Shown: positions 8,484-15,335 of the stretch, in pieces | How the letters are laid out: the number at the start of each line of letters is the position of its first letter | Numbering within the stretch: position 1 is the stretch's first letter | Assembly: GCA_016903675.1 (NCBI GenBank) | Contig: JADQBA010000043.1 | Location: 1 to 63,635, forward strand | DNA length: 63,635 nucleotides | Source: Stigonema ocellatum SAG 48.90 = DSM 106950 | GTDB lineage: Bacteria > Cyanobacteriota > Cyanobacteriia > Cyanobacteriales > Nostocaceae | Reading direction: 5' to 3' | The notes under the pieces: generated by a model | What the model saw: the letters and a program-made list of their open reading frames with translations, nothing else | Told to the model about the DNA's origin: nothing | The model's database searches: none | Position numbers and translations under genes: made by a program

Positions 8484-9446
8484 ATGATGAAAAACACATC
8501 AGAATCTTTAACGTTTACCGTCCCCATAAGCTTAGAAGCTCATTCTGTAGCAGAACAGTTTCGCAGAAAGCACGGCAATCCTCAAAAAGCGAAACAAGTT
8601 TATCTCAATATTTTGGCGCTGTCTGCCGTAAAGTTTTACCTGCGTTGCATGGGAGTTGAAACAAATTGGTCAGTGTGTGCTAGTTGGAACCCAGTCATGC
8701 AAACTGTCATGGATGTCGCTGATCTAGAAGTCATGGGTTTGGGAAAGCTAGAGTGTCGTCCTGTATTGCCAGACGAAAAGGTGGTGCATATTCCGCCCGA
8801 AGTTTGGTCAGACCGGATTGGCTATGTGGCTGTACAGTTTGACCCATCACTTCAAGAAGCGACCCTGCTGGGATTTAGTAAAACGGCAGGTAGTGGCGAG
8901 TTAGATGTGAGTCAGTTGCGATCGCTCGAAGAGTTGATCTTACTATTAGAAGAGACGCAATTAATCGCGTCTGTACAAAAGCCAACTCACTTAAGCCAGT
9001 GGTTAACGAATATTGTTGAGGCAGGTTGGCAGACAGTAGAGTTGCTTTTGGGTCCGCAACAACCCAAGCTAGCTTTTAGATTTAGAAGTACCGAACACAC
9101 TTTAGCTCAAAATCCCGAAAATTCTACTTTTCCTGTGCAGAAATGCAAAATACTGGACTTGGGGCAACAATCAGCTTCTGGGCAAGTTGCTTTATTGGTT
9201 GGACTGATGCCTGTCTCTGAACAAGAAATAAATATCTTTGTGAAAGTGTGTCCAGTGAGCGGTCAAAAGTATCTACCAGAAGAACTTGAACTGATGATAT
9301 TGGATGATTTGGGAAAAGCCGTGATGCAAGCCACTGCGAGAAGCACCAAGAGTATTCAATTAAACTTTAGTAGCGAAATAGGAGAAAATTTTAGAGTAAA
9401 AGTGGCAGTGGGTAATATCAGCTTCACAGAAGTTTTTGTAGTCTGA
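8484..9446 (+). CDS. DUF1822 family protein
   Basis: A 320-residue soluble protein typical of the cyanobacterial DUF1822 family (PF08852). Features include the opening SLTFTVPISLEAHSVAEQFR, the ALSAVKFYLRCMGVETNW helix, and the central VAVQFDPSLQEATLLGF strand. Met codons at 8484 and 8487 are both possible starts. Function is unknown. The family is repeatedly found between a sigma-like gene and a CHASE2/CHAT gene, as here, so a role in signalling or regulation within that set is a reasonable inference. There is no signal peptide or membrane segment, so it should be cytoplasmic. Confidence 0.85.
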   Translation: MMKNTSESLTFTVPISLEAHSVAEQFRRKHGNPQKAKQVYLNILALSAVKFYLRCMGVETNWSVCASWNPVMQTVMDVADLEVMGLGKLECRPVLPDEKVVHIPPEVWSDRIGYVAVQFDPSLQEATLLGFSKTAGSGELDVSQLRSLEELILLLEETQLIASVQKPTHLSQWLTNIVEAGWQTVELLLGPQQPKLAFRFRSTEHTLAQNPENSTFPVQKCKILDLGQQSASGQVALLVGLMPVSEQEINIFVKVCPVSGQKYLPEELELMILDDLGKAVMQATARSTKSIQLNFSSEIGENFRVKVAVGNISFTEVFVV

Positions 9447-9505
9447 AGGTCAGCAGACAAAAATACGGGTGCAAATTGTCACATTTACCCAAAAAAATAT
9501 TATAC

Positions 9506-9522
9506 TTGACAAGTGCTGTCAA
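9506..9522. promoter_or_regulatory. Palindromic TTGACA promoter/operator candidate
   Basis: TTGACA-AGTGC-TGTCAA is a perfect 6-bp inverted repeat in the 139-bp gap between the DUF1822 and CHASE2 genes. The left arm equals a -35 consensus, but no good -10 follows at 17 bp. It could be an operator or a weak internal promoter. Confidence 0.3.
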
Positions 9523-9585
9523 AAGACTTTCAGTATTGAGTAGTCTTAATTTGATTATCCAAAATCCCAAATTTCAAATGGGTAT

Positions 9586-11904
9586 ATGGCAAAGTTAGTT
9601 GTTCTGAAGCTGGATGGTAATTTGTCAGACCACGGGTGTCGGGCGACACTGGAAATAGGAGATGAAAATGCTCGCCCGGAAATAGAAATTTCTGGCTACC
9701 TGCCTGCATCCCCCGACTTGGCTACATACTTAAACCAGTGGCAGGATAAGTATCGCAGTTTGGGAATATCTAGCCGCATCAGACCCCAAGAAATTATTTA
9801 CGATGGCTGTATCAACAGTGGAATTGAAAAATGCTCCCGGATGGCTAAGCTATTGAGCGATCGCCTACAAGCGTGGCTTGAATCTGAGGAATTTCGCTGC
9901 ATCAATAATACATTACGTGAAGAATTAAATCGAAACGAGCCAATTCGGGTATTAATTCGTACTGATGATAGCCAACTACAAAGCCTTCCCTGGCATTTGT
10001 GGGATTTTTTTAATCGATACTTATTAGCAGAATTTGCTCTAAGTGCAACAGCTTCTGAAATACCTCAGACACCACCGTGTAAAAAATCCCAAGTCAGGAT
10101 TTTGGCGATTTTGGGCAATAGTACTGGAATTGATGTTCAACTAGACCGCCAGGTGCTAGAAAGTTTACCATCTTCCGAAACAGTTTTTTTAGTAGAACCC
10201 CAACGCAACGAGTTAAATAACTATCTGTGGCAGCAATGGGATATTTTGTTTTTCGCAGGGCATAGTGAAACTTGTGATGAGACTGGTCGAATTTATATTA
10301 ATAAAACTGATAGCTTAACAATTGATGAGTTAAAGTATGGTCTGAGAAGAGCGATCGCACTCGGGTTGCAGCTAGCAATTTTTAACTCCTGTGATGGTTT
10401 GGGATTAGCACGGCAACTTGCTTGTTTACACATCCCGCAAATGATTGTCATGCGGGAACCAGTACCGGATAACGTAGCACAGGAATTTTTAAAGCATTTT
10501 CTTACAAATTTTTCGAGTGGCGAGTCTCTATATCTAGCATCGCGGCAAGCAAGGGAAAAACTGCAAGGCTTAGAAGATAAATTTCCCAATGCCACTTGGT
10601 TGCCAGTCATTTTCCAGAATCCCTGTGTGACACCACCAACGTGGAAAAAGTTATGTTCTCCAAAGACTCAGTCTAAACGTAATTTCCTGACTGTGCTTGT
10701 GGTGAGTGTGCTGATCGCAGCATTGGTCATGGGAGTGCGCTATTTGGGGATGCTACAACCTTGGGAATTGCAGGCTTACGACCATTTAATGCAGCTACGA
10801 CCAGCAGAAATGCCAGATCAGCGCTTGTTAATAATCACTGTTGATGAAAAAGATATTGGTTATCAAATTGGGAATAGAATGAAAGGGAGAGGGTCGCTAT
10901 CGGATCAGGCACTTGCTCAACTTTTGCAGAAACTGGAGAAGTATCAACCAAGAACTATCGGTATAGATATCTATCGAGATGAAGCTGTAGACCCAGATTA
11001 TCGAGATTTTTTAGCCCCTCTTTACCGGAATGACAACCACCTTTTTGTCATATGCAAAGTTATTGATGCTGAGTATGATCCTGTGGGTGTTCCACCACCT
11101 CAAGAAGTTTCAAGAAAACATCTAGGCTTTAGTGATTTTTTGTCAGATGACGATGAGATTCTCCGTCGTCAGCTTTTGAATTTCAAGCCTCCTCGATCTC
11201 GCTGTACGGCAGACAAGGCATTAAGCCTTCAGTTGGCAATTAACTATTTGGAGGCAAAAGGCTTCAAGGCAAAGATCACCCAAGATCATGAGTTGCAAAT
11301 CGGCAACGCCATGTTTAAGAGATTAAAGGAACACACGAGTGGCTACCAAAGAGTGGATGAGTCGGGTTATCAAGTGCTACTCAATTATCGTTCCCTACAC
11401 CCTTCCGCGAAAATTGCCTACTCAGTATCTCTCACAGATGTCCTGAACGATCGCGTTAACTTTGACCCTGAGTTTTTGAAGGACCGCATCGTCCTGATTG
11501 GCGTTACCGCCCCAAGCGCTACTGACGATTGGAAAACTCCGTACAGCGCTAGCGCACCACCCAACCAAAAGCAAATACCAGGGGTGTTTGTGCAGGCGCA
11601 GATGGTAAGCCACATCCTCAGTGCGGTTATGGATCATCGACCTCTGTTTTGGTGGTGGTTTGGGTGGATTGAAGCAATTTGGATCTGGGGATGGTCATTG
11701 GTGGGAGGAATTATAGCGTGGCGCTGCTCAAAGCCTATATACCTTGGGCTAGCAGTGGCAACAGCGCTCTTGACACTATTTGGCATCTGCTTTGGCATCT
11801 TTCTAGTGGCAGGGTGGATTCCACTTGTCCCACCTGCCTTGGTATTGATGTTGACGGCTTTGGCTGTTATATGGAGGATAAATCGGGTAAATTCTTTTCC
11901 GTAA
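9586..11904 (+). CDS. CHAT-CHASE2 membrane sensor protein
   Basis: This is a 772-residue protein in three parts. Residues 1-355 end in a CHAT (caspase-like) domain with likely catalytic His226 (FFAGHSE) and Cys269 (FNSCDG). A membrane helix at about 366-385 is followed by an extracytoplasmic CHASE2 domain (about 395-690, starting LQAYDHLMQLRPAEMP). The C-terminus has about three membrane helices (WWWFGWIEAIWIWGW onward). CHASE2 is a sensory domain usually attached to kinases or cyclases; here the cytoplasmic output appears to be the CHAT module itself. The topology suggests that an external signal controls a cytoplasmic caspase-like protease. It follows the sigma-like and DUF1822 genes and precedes DUF928, with which it is probably co-transcribed. 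Confidence 0.88.
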   Translation: MAKLVVLKLDGNLSDHGCRATLEIGDENARPEIEISGYLPASPDLATYLNQWQDKYRSLGISSRIRPQEIIYDGCINSGIEKCSRMAKLLSDRLQAWLESEEFRCINNTLREELNRNEPIRVLIRTDDSQLQSLPWHLWDFFNRYLLAEFALSATASEIPQTPPCKKSQVRILAILGNSTGIDVQLDRQVLESLPSSETVFLVEPQRNELNNYLWQQWDILFFAGHSETCDETGRIYINKTDSLTIDELKYGLRRAIALGLQLAIFNSCDGLGLARQLACLHIPQMIVMREPVPDNVAQEFLKHFLTNFSSGESLYLASRQAREKLQGLEDKFPNATWLPVIFQNPCVTPPTWKKLCSPKTQSKRNFLTVLVVSVLIAALVMGVRYLGMLQPWELQAYDHLMQLRPAEMPDQRLLIITVDEKDIGYQIGNRMKGRGSLSDQALAQLLQKLEKYQPRTIGIDIYRDEAVDPDYRDFLAPLYRNDNHLFVICKVIDAEYDPVGVPPPQEVSRKHLGFSDFLSDDDEILRRQLLNFKPPRSRCTADKALSLQLAINYLEAKGFKAKITQDHELQIGNAMFKRLKEHTSGYQRVDESGYQVLLNYRSLHPSAKIAYSVSLTDVLNDRVNFDPEFLKDRIVLIGVTAPSATDDWKTPYSASAPPNQKQIPGVFVQAQMVSHILSAVMDHRPLFWWWFGWIEAIWIWGWSLVGGIIAWRCSKPIYLGLAVATALLTLFGICFGIFLVAGWIPLVPPALVLMLTALAVIWRINRVNSFP

Positions 11905-11964
11905 TGTAGGTGTTACATCTTGATGAATACAGATAGATAGCATCAGATATTTAAACACTGAATT

Positions 11965-12762
11965 ATGAACAGGAATTATCTACCTCGAAACCAGATAAAA
12001 CTTATTTGCATAATCCCTTTGATACTGCTGAGTCTGGCGACCCCACAAGTAGAGGCACAAGTTTCCCAACCAGTAACTCACAGTGTTGCTAACACACAAA
12101 ACCTGCTTGCTGAATTGAATTTTCCCAATAATGGTACACCTAGTGGTCGTCGTAAAGGAGGGGGAAGCCGTGATGGTTGCCCAAGCTTGAGCAAGTCTAT
12201 TACTGCCTTGGTGCCTGGTGAAGAAACTAACAACACTTCTTTCTTGGCATCAACAGTCGCTGAGTATCCAACTATTTGGATTTATGTTCCTGAGTTACCA
12301 ACAAACTTAAACTCTGGAGAGTTTTTGTTTCAGGATGAACAGGGCAACAATATCTGGCGGACAGCGATCGCTTTGCCTAGAAAGGCGGGTGCGATCGGCA
12401 TCAGCCTACCACCACATCCCCAATTTGCTCTCAAGATAAACAAGAAGTATCAATGGTATTTCAAGGTTTATTGTGGAGCAGCCCAAAAAACATCTGATTA
12501 TTTTTATGTTAATGCATCGTTGCAACGGGTCGCGCTCACCCCCGACATGGAAAATAGGTTAAAGACGGCAAAAGTAAGGGAATACGTTGTTTATACCAAT
12601 AATCATATTTGGTACGATGCTGTCACTAATTTGGCTGACATGCGCCGCGTTGATCCTGCTTCGCACGTTCTTGTAGAGGATTGGACTAAGTTGTTAAAAG
12701 CTGTTGGCTTGGCAGAATTTGCTCAAGAGCCAATTCTTGGGCGTTATGGTTCGGAAAGATAA
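11965..12762 (+). CDS. DUF928 family exported protein
   Basis: A 265-residue protein with a signal peptide (MNRNYLPRNQIKLICIIPLI..., cleavage near VEAQ). The DUF928 body includes RRKGGGSRDGCP, LTALVPGEE-like and WIYVPELP segments, and a lone pair of Cys residues. DUF928 proteins are cyanobacterial, presumably periplasmic or outer-membrane associated, and often sit next to CHASE2/CHAT genes. It starts 60 bp after the CHASE2 gene. One possibility is that it is the periplasmic partner of the CHASE2 sensor; this is inferred from neighbourhood only. Confidence 0.85.
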   Translation: MNRNYLPRNQIKLICIIPLILLSLATPQVEAQVSQPVTHSVANTQNLLAELNFPNNGTPSGRRKGGGSRDGCPSLSKSITALVPGEETNNTSFLASTVAEYPTIWIYVPELPTNLNSGEFLFQDEQGNNIWRTAIALPRKAGAIGISLPPHPQFALKINKKYQWYFKVYCGAAQKTSDYFYVNASLQRVALTPDMENRLKTAKVREYVVYTNNHIWYDAVTNLADMRRVDPASHVLVEDWTKLLKAVGLAEFAQEPILGRYGSER

Positions 12763-12913
12763 TTAGGCAACGGATTACGTAGCGGATGTAACGGATGTTG
12801 CAACGGTATTGAGGGCGGACGAGTGCAGATTGGAATGGAATGCTATCCCTTGGCGAAAGCATCAGAGGATAGTATTCAAGTTGCACTCATAGCATCTACA
12901 AAGCCGCACTTCG

Positions 12914-13026
12914 GGCGTTGCTGAATCACGGTATGAATTTACACGCGCGTAAAGGCGCAAAGGCGCAAAGAATCGTTGTTTAATCAACTCCAAAAATGTC
13001 AATTCATACTCCGATTCAGCAACGCC
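12914..13026. repeat. MITE family 1, copy 1 (8-bp target duplication)
   Basis: Terminal inverted repeats GGCGTTGCTGAATC (12914-12927) and GATTCAGCAACGCC (13013-13026) bound a 113-bp element. The flanks are the identical octamer GCACTTCG on both sides (12906-12913 and 13027-13034), a clear target-site duplication. A second copy with its own duplication lies at 25997-26100. Confidence 0.85.
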
Positions 13027-13151
13027 GCACTTCGTGCCGCTGCGCTAACGTAGCGTGGATATCAAAGGAGCATTCGACAATATTAGCCATGAATTTATAC
13101 ATTGAACGACATGTCAAAGTTAAAGGCACGTCATCCCCTGACGACCCCAAA

Positions 13152-13275
13152 CTAAGTACAGCGTTTCATAAATTTGTAGCATTTTAGTTCGTAGTTGCGC
13201 TTTAGCGCTCTTAGCAACTACGAACGATAGACCTCATTTTCATTTCCTCATGAACTTGTGCAATCTTGTACTAAG
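13152..13275. repeat. MITE family 3, copy 1
   Basis: It begins CTAAGTACAGCGTTTCATAA and ends ATGAACTTGTGCAATCTTGT then ACTAAG. The same ends recur at 37033-37210 with a different interior. No clear target duplication is seen. It lies inside the maturase relic. Confidence 0.6.
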
Positions 13276-13410
13276 CTCCTACTGGGAACATCGAAATACC
13301 CAATAGACATCTGGTGAAAATGAGTCTGAAACCCTTATGGGGCTTAAGCATAAATCTAGTTTCTGGAGATGTCTAATATGGTAAAGTCTATTGGGCTAAA
13401 GGGTCGAAAC

Positions 13411-13842
13411 TAGGACTTACGCATTGACAGAAATCGTCAGATATGCGCTAGCTATTTTTAGCGCCTCAACGTTTGATTTTTGAAGTAATGAGAACAATCA
13501 TCACCCACCTCCAGGGCGCAACATCTTGGCCCCTACAACTGTGAAATCACCATTATCCGTTGACGCATATAATAACCCACATTCCGCACTTCAAAATGTC
13601 ATATATTAATGCTTCAATAAATCTGACAAAAAATGCTTTATATAATTAAGTATTAATATTGATATTTTTTAGGCTTTTGGCGATAGCGTTAGCGCAGCGG
13701 TAGCGGGTACTCCCGCGTCAGCGCTGCCGCCAAAGGCGGATCGCCGTTCAACTACCATTAGCCCTATATTTATATTACAAATATACTTCAATTTGAAGTG
13801 CGGAATGTGGGTAATAATCAATTTGTACAGTGCGTAAGTCCT
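13411..13842. repeat. MITE family 2, copy A (5-bp target duplication)
   Basis: Inverted ends TAGGACTTACGCATTGACAG and GTGCGTAAGTCCTA, flanked by GAAAC on both sides (13406-13410, 13843-13847). It is inserted in the maturase relic and is itself interrupted by another inverted-repeat element at 13571-13816. Confidence 0.85.
13571..13816. repeat. Nested inverted-repeat element inside MITE family 2 copy A
   Basis: ACCCACATTCCGCACTTCAA (13575-13594) is repeated perfectly in inverse at 13793-13812, and the ends extend as AATA/TATT-rich sequence. The interior carries a GC-rich cyanobacterial repeat (13676-13745). Confidence 0.75.
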
Positions 13843-14117
13843 AGAAACATCTTTTAGTTGCAAAAAATCAAAATTGGAAATGTCCAGTGTGTGGAGAACA
13901 CCTGTTTAACGGAGAAGAACTGCATACCCACCACATAATCCAGTAAAGATTTGTAACAAAAAACCGAGAGTTTGCAGAAAATTCGCCACTAAAGCCTGAG
14001 ATATAGGTGAAGCAATGCATAAGGTCATGCATGCATCTGAGACATAAACAAAAAATTGCTCTTCTTCTGCTGGGCAATAGAATCTCAATTCTCAATTATC
14101 ATTCAAAAGGTAATGTC

Positions 14118-14591
14118 ATGAAATTTTCTAATTTGTTCAAAGCTTTCGGTTTAATAACAGTACTGGCGATTTCATCATCTACTATGTGGCTATTTAGCCA
14201 AAACAAATCTTTTGCTGCACCATTAGGGTGTACTATAGTTTCATCTGATGGTAATCTACATTCAGGACAAAAATTATCCAAGGGTCAATGTGTACCTTCA
14301 ACCAATTATTTTGACGGGGACTCAAATTATTATTACCTTAACATGCAAGGAGATGGAAATCTTGTCCTAATTAAGTCAAATGGAACACCTATATGGGCAC
14401 CTGGAACCAACCCTAATGGTAGTTACGCCATAATGCAGGGTGATGGAAATTTAGTCGTCTATAACTCGAATAATAGCCCACTTTGGGCTTCTAATACCGT
14501 AGGTAATTCTGGTGCCCAACTAACAGTTCAAAATGATGGAAATGCTGTAATATATCTACCTGTATGGGCTACTAATACTCAGGGTAAATAA
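14118..14591 (+). CDS. Secreted bulb-type (GNA-like, mannose-binding) lectin
   Basis: The product is 157 residues. I start at ATG 14118, which has AAGG 8 bp upstream and opens a signal peptide (MKFSNLFKAFGLITVLAISS..., cleavage near SFAA-PLG). The mature part is one B-lectin domain with three Q-x-D-x-N-x-V-x-Y-type sites: QGDGNLVLI (77-85), QGDGNLVVY (107-115) and QNDGNAVIY (138-146). The first departs at the final Tyr. The family binds mannose-rich glycans; bacterial members include lectin-like bacteriocins and adhesion proteins. It lies between the DUF928 gene and the second TPS exoprotein, so a surface-recognition role fits the island. A 21-codon ORF follows, then an intrinsic terminator. 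Confidence 0.88.
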   Translation: MKFSNLFKAFGLITVLAISSSTMWLFSQNKSFAAPLGCTIVSSDGNLHSGQKLSKGQCVPSTNYFDGDSNYYYLNMQGDGNLVLIKSNGTPIWAPGTNPNGSYAIMQGDGNLVVYNSNNSPLWASNTVGNSGAQLTVQNDGNAVIYLPVWATNTQGK

Positions 14592-14608
14592 TACTGTGCG
14601 AGGATCAT

Positions 14609-14674
14609 ATGGCAACAAATGATGGTAGGTACTACTATTTTGGATATACAGCGCTAGATGGTGGTGGTAATTGA
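14609..14674 (+). CDS. Possible 21-residue peptide downstream of the lectin
   Basis: ATG 14609 is preceded by GAGGATCAT and encodes MATNDGRYYYFGYTALDGGG then Asn and a stop. It lies 17 bp after the lectin stop and before the terminator at 14785. It is unusually rich in Tyr and Gly. It could be a real small peptide, a relic of a longer gene, or chance; codon evidence is too thin to decide. Confidence 0.3.
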   Translation: MATNDGRYYYFGYTALDGGGN

Positions 14675-14784
14675 GAGTAGACTGAATCAGTACTCTCTTT
14701 TAGAGTATGGAGCCTCCTCAACCTTGGATTTCTCACGAGAAGCGTTAAAAATCATCAAAATAGCCATAAGAAAGTCAATTGCAA

Positions 14785-14821
14785 AAAGCCCTCCAGGATA
14801 CGCTAGGGGGGCTTTGTTTTT
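14785..14821 (+). terminator. Intrinsic terminator after the lectin gene
   Basis: AAAGCCCTCC (14785-14794) pairs with GGGGGGCTTT (14806-14815) with one G-T pair, followed by GTTTTT. It closes the lectin transcription unit. Confidence 0.75.
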
Positions 14822-15335
14822 GATTGGCAAGGCAATTAATCGTCTTAAGTGTGCGTCTCTGTGTTCAACTACAGTCGATATGGAATAACAGCACTGGACT
14901 AATCAGTTTGATTTTTCAGATATTGAGGGAATTCCACAAACTGCTATAGTAGTGATGTTTGAGGTGTAAGCACCATAATCGGTGAACTGTGTTCCGCTGG
15001 GTATTTAATCAGTGATGAAGGCTAATGGGCGATGCCTGCGGCAAGACCCAAAGTGTCTACTTACTCTTGGGCTATAAGCGCCCTGAAAATGAAGTTTTGT
15101 AAAGAAATGGCTCATAAAGGCATAAACCGAGTGCGCTTGATGCTGATAAGTAAGCAGATGCGCCAAAACCCATCACCATTGACGTTAAGCGCACTGTCAT
15201 TATCATGCGGGGATTTTCTATATGAATATTTGTAAATCTTCAGGGAGGAACGCATAATATCCGTGTGCTGAAACTGATTCGTAAATGTGATTTCCTGAAA
15301 ACTGGTGCAACTGTTGTAAAGCTAGGGGGGGTGCA
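14822..15335 (+). other. Upstream region of the second TPS exoprotein
   Basis: No gene is seen. It contains the shared motif (15087-15110) and ends with the leader AGGGGGGGTGCA directly before the ATG at 15336, nearly identical to the leader of the first TPS gene. Confidence 0.55.
15087..15110 (+). promoter_or_regulatory. Shared island motif upstream of the second TPS exoprotein
   Basis: AATGAAGTTTTGTAAAGAAA then TGG; its reverse complement contains TTTACAAAACTTCATTTT. It lies about 235 nt before the start and points at the gene in the same sense as the copies at 7549 and 23072. Confidence 0.5.

Larger units (their letters stand above)
13055..13946 (+). pseudogene. Group II intron reverse transcriptase/maturase relic
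   Basis: Two fragments survive. At 13055-13105 the frame reads VDIKGAFDNISHEFIH then stop, the reverse-transcriptase block of group II intron proteins. At 13377-13410 plus 13848-13946 the frame, once the 13411-13842 insertion and one copy of its 5-bp duplication are removed, reads through to a zinc-binding HNH-like motif CPVCGEHLFNGEELHTHH and a stop. The region between holds a third repeat element (13152-13275). The open frame restored by removing the insertion shows that the MITE entered an existing coding region. The gene is dead. Confidence 0.8.

Noticed and set aside
12996..13187. 63-codon ORF near the maturase relic
   Set aside because: It is in a different frame from the recognisable reverse-transcriptase block and is made of MITE ends.
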